From positions 124,001 to 188,000 of the forward strand of contig NZ_JAGSHT010000021.1 of assembly GCF_019947135.1 (NCBI RefSeq): 64,000 nt of DNA, in the 5' to 3' direction. The notes under the pieces were generated by a model that saw only the letters and a program-made list of their open reading frames with translations, did no database searches and had not been told where the DNA came from. Source of the DNA: Occultella gossypii. Lineage in GTDB: Bacteria > Actinomycetota > Actinomycetes > Actinomycetales > Beutenbergiaceae. Position 1 is the stretch's first letter, and each line of letters starts with the position of its first letter. Below, one piece after another: positions 24,214 to 30,649 of the stretch. Made by a program: the position numbers and the translations under genes.

Positions 24214-24837
24214 TCATGCGGGTTGGAGGGCGTCCTCGGGCATCCCGACGGCGCGTAGGACGAACGACTCCGTGGCGGTGATCGCCCGCTCCCGTTCGGG
24301 TCCGGAGTCCGGGAAGGTGCGCCCGGACAGGCAGGAGTTGATCAGCGGGACGACGGCGGAGACGTCCTGGTCGGGCAGGGTGTCATCGGCGATCCCCGCC
24401 TCGAGGATCCGGCCGAGCAGCGACTCGACCTGCTTCACGTGCTCGCGCAGTCGCATCCCGGTCTCGTGCGAGACCACCGAGCGCAGGTCCGGGCCCGGTG
24501 CGAGGTGGTAGACGCGCTTGAGGTTGATCTGCTCGCGCACGTAGACCCGCAGTTGTTCCTGAGGGTCGGCCACCTCCGCGAGCGCCGCGGTCAGCTCGGC
24601 CACGAAGTGGGAGGTCTCGTGCTCGATGAACGCGATGAGCAGCGATTCCTTGTCCGGGAAGTGGTTGTAGACCGACGTTCGGCCGACGCCGGCGGCCGCC
24701 GCGATGTCCGCCAGGCTCACCGAATCGAACCCGGACTCCGCCATGAGCTGCGACAGCGCGGCGAAGAGCTTGTTGCGCACGTGCGCGCGGTGTTCAGCGA
24801 GGGTGGATCCGATGATCTTTGGCACGCCCAGCATCAT
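24214..24837 (-). CDS. TetR-family transcriptional regulator
   Basis: The 207-residue protein has the TetR N-terminal helix-turn-helix (residues about 15-62): LFAALSQLMAESGFDSVSLA, then DIAAAAGVGRTSVYNHFPDK. A variable helical ligand domain follows. The start uses the first of two adjacent ATG codons at 24837; the second is at 24834. The frame that extends to 25644 is spurious because it crosses the NUDIX gene. It shares strand with the heme oxygenase gene (181 bp away, separated by the iron box) and with the NUDIX gene, but has no clear target. TetR repressors generally autoregulate; the ligand is unknown. Confidence 0.87.
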   Translation of the reverse strand: MMLGVPKIIGSTLAEHRAHVRNKLFAALSQLMAESGFDSVSLADIAAAAGVGRTSVYNHFPDKESLLIAFIEHETSHFVAELTAALAEVADPQEQLRVYVREQINLKRVYHLAPGPDLRSVVSHETGMRLREHVKQVESLLGRILEAGIADDTLPDQDVSAVVPLINSCLSGRTFPDSGPERERAITATESFVLRAVGMPEDALQPA

Positions 24838-24902
24838 GCCACTTCGTGACACCGGTGCCCAATCGGTCGTGAAAATAGTACGGCGGGCTGGCGGGTGTGC
24901 GC

Positions 24903-25352
24903 TCAGTCCACGCTGTCGAGCCGGGCGACCCCGTCGGTGACCTGCTGGACGGCACGCACGATCGGGACGTCCAGCTCCAGCCAGTCCACCGAGTCGACCT
25001 CGGCCAGTCCGAGCCACCGGAGTTCGTCGTGGTCCGCGAGGGGAGCCGGCTCGCCGTCGATGATCCGCGCCAGCCAGACGCGCATCCGGTGCCCGTGCAG
25101 GATCGGCCAGTCCGTGCCGTCGGGGCCGGGGATGGCGGCACCGATCGCGACCTCCACGCCGAGCTCCTCGCGCAACTCCCGACGCAGGGCCTCCAGGTCG
25201 TCCTCGCCCGGCTCGACCTTCCCGCCGGGGAACTCCCACTGGCCGGCGAGCGACTTCGGTGCGCTTCGCCGGGCCGCGAGGAGGCGGCTGGGGGCATCGA
25301 GGTCGTCGAGGATCGCGGCGGCGACCACGAGGGAGCGAGGGGCTGGCGTCAT
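24903..25352 (-). CDS. NUDIX hydrolase, MutT-like (8-oxo-dGTP diphosphatase candidate)
   Basis: The 149-residue protein contains a complete NUDIX box from GGKVEPGED to REELGV (residues about 43-66), matching G-x5-E-x7-R-E-x2-E-E-x-G. The sequence WEFPGGKVEPGE and the short length are typical of MutT/NTP-pyrophosphohydrolase members that remove oxidised dGTP and prevent mutations. Other nucleotide substrates are possible. The start ATG at 25352 faces the long noncoding region, whose first DnaA-box-like nonamer lies 22 bp upstream, so the promoter overlaps that region. Confidence 0.88.
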   Translation of the reverse strand: MTPAPRSLVVAAAILDDLDAPSRLLAARRSAPKSLAGQWEFPGGKVEPGEDDLEALRRELREELGVEVAIGAAIPGPDGTDWPILHGHRMRVWLARIIDGEPAPLADHDELRWLGLAEVDSVDWLELDVPIVRAVQQVTDGVARLDSVD

Positions 25353-25373
25353 CTGCCCATCGTATCGACTGCG

Positions 25374-25698
25374 CTATCCACAGACCTTGTGCACAGGTGT
25401 GTGTATCGCCGACGTTTACGCAGGTGAAGCTTGTGGAGCCGGCGCGCAACGAGCAAGAAGCGCGTGGGTGACGAGCGGGTGACGAGAGGGTGACGGGCGG
25501 GTCGTTCGGAGGTTCCCACCAGCGTCCACGGCGGTCCGGCCGGACCTCGGTGGCCGGCGGTGCCCGATCGCTCGCAGAGTTGGCCCCGCAAGCCCTCTGC
25601 GACACCGACTTATCCACAATTTTCTTCCACAGCTGTGTGCACAACCGATGAATCCGCAGGTGAACCTGTGGAGCAACCTGTGGGTCAACTGGGGATAA
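25374..25698. repeat. cluster of DnaA-box-like nonamers
   Basis: Nonamers similar to TTATCCACA occur at 25374-25382 (CTATCCACA), 25387-25395 (TTGTGCACA), 25610-25618 (TTATCCACA, exact), 25623-25631 (TCTTCCACA), 25636-25644 on the minus strand (TTGTGCACA), 25667-25675 minus (TGCTCCACA) and 25690-25698 minus (TTATCCCCA). A further exact TTATCCACA is at 25996-26004. The two ends of the cluster also share CGCAGGTGAA followed by TGTGGAG. This density suggests DnaA binding. It may titrate DnaA, as datA does in E. coli, rather than serve as an origin, because dnaA and dnaN are not adjacent. Confidence 0.55.
25466..25498 (+). repeat. 11-bp tandem repeat, three units
   Basis: GGGTGACGAGC, GGGTGACGAGA and GGGTGACGGGC follow one another without spacing. 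The first two units contain the 15-mer GAGCGGGTGACGAGA, which is identical to the 3-prime end region of the tRNA-Gly gene at 52897-52911. Confidence 0.7.
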
Positions 25699-25718
25699 AA
25701 GAAAGGTGGGTGAACCCC

Positions 25719-25747
25719 TTGCGAACGGTCGATGACCTGACTAGAAA
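25719..25747 (+). promoter_or_regulatory. candidate housekeeping promoter for the noncoding RNA
   Basis: TTGCGA (25719-25724) and TAGAAA (25742-25747) are separated by exactly 17 bp, fitting sigma-A-type elements at four of six positions each. The predicted start near 25754 leads into the hairpin-rich stretch and not into an open reading frame with a ribosome binding site. Confidence 0.5.
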
Positions 25748-25753
25748 TAACCC

Positions 25754-26470
25754 CATCGAGTTCACCGACTCGGTCGCAGAGGAGGAGCACAAGCTCACCG
25801 GATGCGGGTTCGAGATCCAAGGCAACACGCCGGGAGTGATCCCAGGCGAGGTGTCGAGGAAGACGGGCCGGCGCTGGTGTGGCGGAGTTCAACCGAAGCG
25901 GTCGGACCGCAGGACGGGTCAACCGTTCGGCGGGGCGGTAGGCGGTACTGGAAAGGCAATGATGTCCTTGCAGGCTCGGACGACGGGGAGACCCGTTATC
26001 CACAGCGCAAGGCTCGATTGCACAACCGGCGGCGCCGACTGTGCGGATCCCGGTCAGCCCGGGCCTTAGCAAGTGAGGAATCGGGGAGACCCGAACCCGA
26101 ACACCGCGGGGCCAGGATGGACCTCGATCCGTACGGAGTGCGGATCCTGGGACGCTGGGGCCGTACGACCCGCGTCGTGGCAGGAGCTTCGGCTCGGCAA
26201 CGACGCAACCGTGTGACCCTAGGACGCTGGGGACCACACACCCGCATCAGCGGACTTGATGCTCGAAGCAGATCCCGACGATGAACCGGCTCGCGGACTT
26301 GGTCCACAAGTCGGGGGTGTGGATGACACCCGCATCGCACGGCCTGCATCGGGTACCTGTACTAGGGAGGCTCACTGCTCAGGCAGGAGTAGCCGGCGGA
26401 CTCATCCCCAGCCGCTCACCGCCCAGGTACAAGCAAGGCCCCTCGGACGCTTACTCCGAGGGGCCTTTGC
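25754..26470 (+). ncRNA. candidate large structured noncoding RNA of unknown class
   Basis: From the predicted start to the terminator (about 715 nt) the plus strand contains a series of perfect short stems: GCGGT/ACCGC (25898-25910), GATCCG/CGGATC (26126-26146), ACGAC/GTCGT (26165-26178), GAGC-TTCG-GCTC (26184-26195), TGCT/AGCA (26260-26270), GACTTG/CAAGTC (26296-26312), GGGTGT/ACACCC (26315-26331) and CTGC-TCAG-GCAG (26375-26386). The last is nested in GGCT/AGCC. Two imperfect direct repeats, GGACGCTGGGG followed by CCGC, lie at about 26149 and 26222. I do not recognise RNase P, tmRNA, SRP or 6S signatures. Function unknown; the 5-prime end is a prediction. Confidence 0.5.
26435..26468 (+). 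terminator. strong intrinsic terminator
   Basis: AAGGCCCCTCGGA (26435-26447) pairs perfectly over 13 bp with 26455-26467 around a 7-base loop, and a T-rich run follows. No protein-coding gene ends upstream on this strand, so it most simply terminates the candidate noncoding RNA. Confidence 0.88.
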
Positions 26471-26586
26471 TTTGCTCTTCCATGATGCCGGGCCCGTCGC
26501 GTGACACGTGCACCGACACACCCATCAGCGGTGAGACGTTCGCCACGAAACCGTGAGGTTCCTGCCGAAAGCCGTAGGGTGGAACC

Positions 26587-27354
26587 GTGATCGAACTGAA
26601 GACCCCCGCCGAGATCGAGGCGATGCGACCGGCCGGCGTATTCGTGGCCGGTGTGCTCACCGCGTTGAAGGATGCGGCCCGCGTCGGTGTGAACCTGTTG
26701 GACCTGGACAAGCTGGCCCACGCGATGATCCGCGACGCCGGCGCCGAGTCCTGCTACATCGACTACCACCCCTCCTTCGGGGCCAGCCCGTTCGGCAAGG
26801 TCCTGTGCACCTCGGTCAACGACGCCGTGCTGCACGGCCTCCCGCACGACTACACGCTCCGCGACGGCGACCTGTTGTCGGTGGACTTCGCCGTCAGCGT
26901 GGACGGCTGGGTCGCCGACTCGGCGCTCAGCGTGGTGGTCGGCACGCCCAAGGACGAGGACCTGCGCCTGATCGAGACCACCGAGCTCGCCCTCGCGGCC
27001 GGAATCAAGGCGGCTACGGTCGGCAACCGGCTCGGCGACATCTCCGCGGCCATCGGTGAGGTCGCCACCAGGAACGGTTACGGCGTGAACACCGACTTCG
27101 GCGGCCACGGCGTCGGCCGCACCATGCACGGTGAGCCGCACGTGCCGAACGCGGGCCGGGCCGGCCGCGGCATGCCGTTGCGCCCGGGCCTGGTGATCGC
27201 CATCGAGCCGTGGTTCATGGCCGGTACCGACGAGATCTACACCGACCCCGACGGTTGGACCCTGCGCTCCAAGGACGGCTCCCGTGGCGCGCACAGCGAG
27301 CACACGGTCGCCATCACGGCGGACGGTCCGGTCGTTCTCACCGCCCGCGCCTGA
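26587..27354 (+). CDS. map: type I methionine aminopeptidase
   Basis: The 255-residue protein has all five metal ligands of MetAP type I: D100 (SVDFAV), D111 (VADSAL), H174 (GGHGVGRTMH), E207 (AIEPWF) and E238 (AHSEHTV). It removes initiator methionine from nascent proteins when the second residue is small. The start is a GTG (MIELKTP), preceded by an AGGGTGG sequence. It is not in the ribosomal protein cluster, where many actinobacteria keep one map gene, so it may be a second isoform. The 116 bp between the upstream terminator and this start contain its promoter. The next gene is 137 bp away and is unrelated. Confidence 0.95.
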   Translation: MIELKTPAEIEAMRPAGVFVAGVLTALKDAARVGVNLLDLDKLAHAMIRDAGAESCYIDYHPSFGASPFGKVLCTSVNDAVLHGLPHDYTLRDGDLLSVDFAVSVDGWVADSALSVVVGTPKDEDLRLIETTELALAAGIKAATVGNRLGDISAAIGEVATRNGYGVNTDFGGHGVGRTMHGEPHVPNAGRAGRGMPLRPGLVIAIEPWFMAGTDEIYTDPDGWTLRSKDGSRGAHSEHTVAITADGPVVLTARA

Positions 27355-27491
27355 GGGTCACGGCCCGCGCCCGGCACCTGCGCCCGGTTGCCAACGCACG
27401 CGCCCGACTGGCCGTACCGCCAACGCAGCCGGGTCACGAGCCCGGGTCGCGGCCCTCAATTCTCTTGCCTGGTCGCCGCCGCGCCGCAACG

Positions 27492-28397
27492 ATGGCGCCA
27501 ATGAGCATGCATCCCGGCCAGGCGCCCACCGACGAGCACCTGGTCCGCCGTCTGCTCGCGGCCCAGTTCCCCCGGTTGGCCGACCTGGCGATCACAGCTG
27601 TCGACCACTACGGCACCGACCACGACATCTATCGCCTCGGCCCTGACCTCGTGGTCCGGCTGCCCCGCACCGACTGGGCCGCGGGGCAGGCCGTCACGGA
27701 ATCGGTGTGGTTGCCCCGCCTCGCGCCGGTGTTGCCGCTGCGGATCCCCGAGCAGGTCGGCCTCGGGACCCCGGGGGAGGGTTTCGCCTACGCGTGGTCG
27801 ATCTGCACCTGGCTGCCCGGTTCGTCGAGCGCGGACACCCGCCCCGGCGATCTCGTCCAGGCCGCCCACGAACTCGGCGCCTTCGTGACCGCGCTGCGCC
27901 GGGTCGACACGGCCGGCGCCCACCCCCGGGAGCGCGGGTGGCGGGGCGGGCCGTTGTCCGAGTCCGACGACGGTTTCCGGGCCGCCGTCGCGGAGCTCGG
28001 GAGCAGGATCGACGGCCGCGCCGCGCTGGCCTCCTGGGCGGAGTCCCTCGCCGCGGACGCCTGGGCGGAGCCGGAGGTCTGGATCCACGGGGACCTGCTC
28101 CCGGGCAACCTGATCGTGGTCGACGGCCGCCTGGACGCCGTCATCGACTGGGGCGCCCTCAATGTCGGCGACCCCGCCTGCGACCTGCAACCGGCCTGGA
28201 GCGTCTTCTCCGGCGAGAGCCGGCGCGCCTACGCCGACGCCCTCGGCGCGGACGACGCATCCTCGCTGCGCGGGCGCGGCTGGGCACTCGCCCAGGCCGT
28301 CATCGCCCTGCCGTACTACTGGGAGACCAACCCGGGCATCGTGCGCCAGTCGGCCCACGCCGTCGGGCAGGTGCTCGCCGACGGCATGCGGCACTGA
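27492..28397 (+). CDS. aminoglycoside phosphotransferase (APH)-family kinase
   Basis: The 301-residue protein has the APH/choline-kinase fold. The catalytic loop is WIHGDLLPGNLIV (HGD-x4-N) and the metal-binding motif is VIDWGALNVGDPACDLQPAW. The N-terminal lobe has YRLGPDLVVRLPR, where the ATP-binding lysine is replaced by arginine near VVRLPR. Members phosphorylate aminoglycosides, macrolides or small metabolites; genomic actinobacterial copies like this are mostly of unknown substrate. Three in-frame ATG codons, 27492, 27501 and 27507, precede MHPGQAPTDEHLV. None has a clear ribosome binding site, so the start is uncertain by up to five codons. The gene is convergent with the PPOX gene. 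Confidence 0.8.
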   Translation: MAPMSMHPGQAPTDEHLVRRLLAAQFPRLADLAITAVDHYGTDHDIYRLGPDLVVRLPRTDWAAGQAVTESVWLPRLAPVLPLRIPEQVGLGTPGEGFAYAWSICTWLPGSSSADTRPGDLVQAAHELGAFVTALRRVDTAGAHPRERGWRGGPLSESDDGFRAAVAELGSRIDGRAALASWAESLAADAWAEPEVWIHGDLLPGNLIVVDGRLDAVIDWGALNVGDPACDLQPAWSVFSGESRRAYADALGADDASSLRGRGWALAQAVIALPYYWETNPGIVRQSAHAVGQVLADGMRH

Positions 28398-28468
28398 CGC
28401 CCGACGGCGGAACTCGCCCGAGCGGCGAGGACTCGCCCGGCCGGGAACGTAAGCAAGAAGGGCCCGGT

Positions 28469-28930
28469 TCAGCCCGCAAGGCGCGCCGGGAACCCGCCGG
28501 TGGCGATCGGGCCCCAGGACTCGATCGTGATCCGGATCAGCGACTTCGCCTGACGGCGCATCGCCTCCCGGTACTCGTCCCAGTCCGGGTGCTCGCCGGA
28601 GATGCACCGGAAGTACTCCACCAGCGGCTCCACGGAGTCGGGCGGGTCGATGACCTCGGCGGTTCCGTTGACCTGCACCCACGCGTCCCCGAACGCGTCG
28701 GAGAGCACGCACACCGATGCCGCCGGCCGCTTGCGCAGGTTGACCGCCTTCGCCCGGTCCGGGTACGTCGAGATCACGAGCCGGCCGCCGGTGTCCAGGC
28801 CGCAGGTCGCCGGCGAGAGTTGCGGGCTGCCGTCGTCGCGGGTGGTGAGCAGGATGCCCTGGTGGCGGGTCCGGACGAAGTCCTCCAGCTCGGTGCGCGA
28901 GACGGTGGTGTTCGTGGCGATCTGGGGCAC
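28469..28930 (-). CDS. PPOX-class FMN/F420-binding oxidoreductase
   Basis: The 153-residue protein is a split-barrel flavin or F420-binding protein of the pyridoxamine-5-phosphate-oxidase-like class. Typical segments are the N-terminal LEDFVRTRHQGILLTTR, DGSPQLSPATCGLD, LVISTYPDRAKAVNLRKRP and ASVCVLSDAFGDAWVQV. Such proteins in actinobacteria often use coenzyme F420 or FMN to reduce small molecules. The GTG at 28930 follows the ribosome binding site AAGGAG at ideal distance, which decides the start over an ATG at 28999. It is divergent from the isochorismatase gene (128 bp), and the two may share regulation. Confidence 0.83.
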   Translation of the reverse strand: MPQIATNTTVSRTELEDFVRTRHQGILLTTRDDGSPQLSPATCGLDTGGRLVISTYPDRAKAVNLRKRPAASVCVLSDAFGDAWVQVNGTAEVIDPPDSVEPLVEYFRCISGEHPDWDEYREAMRRQAKSLIRITIESWGPIATGGFPARLAG

Positions 28931-29058
28931 GGGTTCTCCTTGGTCGACGCTTGTTGTCGCAGCGGCCCGCATGGGCCTTCGGGTCCGATCATCCCGCACT
29001 CGTCGGTGGCCTACCGTTGTTCCGTCAACGCGGGACCGTGCACCCAGGAGATGCCCTC

Positions 29059-29613
29059 ATGACCACACTGGAGTCCCGGCCCAACACCGCCCTGCTGGTG
29101 ATCGACATGCAGAACGGCGTCGTGGCCGGGCTGCACCGGCGGGACGAGGTGGTGGCGAACATCGGCACCCTCGTGGAGAGGGCCCGCCGCAGGAGTGTGC
29201 CCATAGTGTGGATCCAGGACTCCGGTGTGGATATGCCCCACGGGAGCCAGGCGTGGGAACGCATCCCGGAACTGGTCCACGCGGAGCCGGAGGGCGTCGT
29301 CCACAAGCTCTACCAGGACTCGTTCGAGGGCACCGACCTGGACCAGGCCCTCGCTGCCGCTGCCGTCGGACATGTGGTGGTGACCGGAGCCCACACCGAT
29401 GCGTGCGTCCGCGCCACGATCCACGGCGCTCTCTTCCGCGGCTATGACGTGACGCTCGTCGGGGACGCCCACACCTGCGCAGATCTGAGCACGCACGGCG
29501 CGCCGCCGCCGGAACAGGTGATCGCCCACACCAATCTCTACTGGCGGAACCAGCGGGCTCCGGGCCGGATCGCCGCCGTCGCGGACACCGAGGACGTGAC
29601 GTTCGGGGGCTGA
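29059..29613 (+). CDS. isochorismatase-family cysteine hydrolase
   Basis: The 184-residue protein has the family catalytic triad: D16 in LLVIDMQNG, K83 in VVHKLYQDSF and C116 in TGAHTDACVRAT. It includes the conserved cis-peptide region before the cysteine. Members hydrolyse amides, ureides or isochorismate; the substrate here is unknown, and nicotinamidase-like or N-carbamoyl hydrolysis is possible. The start ATG at 29059 has CCAGGAG eight bases upstream. An ATG at 29051 is out of frame, and the frame's first start at 28951 would run through the promoter region shared with the divergent PPOX gene. Confidence 0.87.
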   Translation: MTTLESRPNTALLVIDMQNGVVAGLHRRDEVVANIGTLVERARRRSVPIVWIQDSGVDMPHGSQAWERIPELVHAEPEGVVHKLYQDSFEGTDLDQALAAAAVGHVVVTGAHTDACVRATIHGALFRGYDVTLVGDAHTCADLSTHGAPPPEQVIAHTNLYWRNQRAPGRIAAVADTEDVTFGG

Positions 29614-29635
29614 CGCGTCCCTGGGTCGGCCCGGG

Positions 29636-30649
29636 TCAGCGGACGGCGGGGGTCAGTTGCGTCACCGGCGCGACCAGCGACTCGACCTCGGCGACCTGCT
29701 CGGCCAGGTCCGCCTTCTCGACCGGCCACAGGTCCACGCCCACCTCGAGCTTCGACCCGGACCCGGGCGTGAACACGATGCCGCGCAATGGGGAGACGTC
29801 GCGGTAGTCCCGGCCCCAGCCGAGCACCACGTAGCGGCCGTCGATGAACTGGTCGTTCGTGGGGTCGATGTTCAGCCAGCCACCGCCGGGCAGCCACACC
29901 GACGCCCACGCGTGCGAGGCGTCCACCCCGCGCAGCTTCTCCCGTCCGGGAGGCGGCATCGTCTCCAGGTAACCGGACACGTACCGCGCCGCCAGGCCCA
30001 TCGACCGCACGCAGCCGATGAGCAGGTGCGCGAAGTCCTGGCAGACCCCGGCCCGCCCGGCGAGTACCTCCGGCAGCGTGGTGGACACCGACGTCGCGCC
30101 GGGCCGGTAGGTGAAGTCGGTGTGGATCCGGGTGGCGAGCTCGGCCACCACCTCCGCGACCGGGCGGCTCGGCTCGAACGACGGCAGCGCGTACTCGCGC
30201 ACCTCCTCGCTCAGCTCGACCATCGGCGAGGCCAGCCGGGACTCGGCGATCGAGACCGCCGCGCCCGGTCCGCCCATAGGATCCCCGGGAGCCACCGGTC
30301 GCAGCGTCCGCACCAGTTGGGCGACCTGCTCCCACGGCACCTGGGGCAGCCGGGCCGGATCCGCTCGGCGGCGCCCGGTCGAGATGACCGAGTGGCCGGT
30401 GACACGCAGCTGCCGGTGCGGCGCGGTGACGTGGAAGTAGGTGGAGCGGTTGCCGCCCCAGTCCTTGTGCTCGGCGATCAGGTCCGCGCCGGGTTCGACC
30501 GCGAGCCCGCTCGCGTGCACCTGCTGTCCGCCGCCGCGACGCGGCAGCAGCAACGCCCGTCCGTAGGAGGAGGTGACCTCGTCCGGGTAGGTGTAGGTGG
30601 TCGTGTGGGTGAGCCGGTAGTGAAACTCGCCCTGGTGAGTGCGGCTCAT
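29636..30649 (-). CDS. transglutaminase-like cysteine peptidase
   Basis: The 337-residue protein has a bacterial transglutaminase N-terminal beta domain (about 8-100, HYRLTHTTTYTYPDEVTSS) and a transglutaminase core. The catalytic triad is C203 (AGVCQDFAH), H246 (DASHAWASV) and D262 (NIDPTND). In the paired arrangement with circularly permuted ATP-grasp and alpha-E proteins, this family has been proposed to act in a peptide synthesis and cleavage system (amide-ligase predictions of Iyer, Aravind and colleagues). It overlaps the upstream ATP-grasp/alpha-E gene by four bases, so the two are co-translated. No export signal is present. Confidence 0.88.
   Translation of the reverse strand: MSRTHQGEFHYRLTHTTTYTYPDEVTSSYGRALLLPRRGGGQQVHASGLAVEPGADLIAEHKDWGGNRSTYFHVTAPHRQLRVTGHSVISTGRRRADPARLPQVPWEQVAQLVRTLRPVAPGDPMGGPGAAVSIAESRLASPMVELSEEVREYALPSFEPSRPVAEVVAELATRIHTDFTYRPGATSVSTTLPEVLAGRAGVCQDFAHLLIGCVRSMGLAARYVSGYLETMPPPGREKLRGVDASHAWASVWLPGGGWLNIDPTNDQFIDGRYVVLGWGRDYRDVSPLRGIVFTPGSGSKLEVGVDLWPVEKADLAEQVAEVESLVAPVTQLTPAVR

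Larger units (their letters stand above)
25353..26586. other. 1.2-kb noncoding region, AT-richer, with DnaA-like boxes and structured RNA
   Basis: This is the longest gene-free stretch. Reading frames of 80-270 codons exist here, but they are rich in Arg, Ser and Pro. In the frame at 25802, third codon positions are far less G/C-biased than in real genes of this window. The region holds, left to right: DnaA-box-like nonamers, an 11-bp tandem repeat, a housekeeping-type promoter, a chain of perfect small hairpins, an intrinsic terminator, and about 115 bp of leader for the aminopeptidase gene. Each is listed separately. Confidence 0.75.

Noticed and set aside
25466-25498. Short direct repeats as a CRISPR array
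   Set aside because: Units are only 11 bp, contiguous without spacers, and no cas gene is in the window.
25804-25819. GGTTCGAGATCC as a T-loop of a tRNA or tmRNA
   Set aside because: No acceptor, D or anticodon arm, and no tmRNA 5-prime end pairs with it.
25353-26586. The DnaA-box cluster as the chromosomal origin oriC
   Set aside because: dnaA, dnaN, rpmH and gyr genes are not adjacent, and most boxes are imperfect; an off-origin DnaA-binding site fits better.
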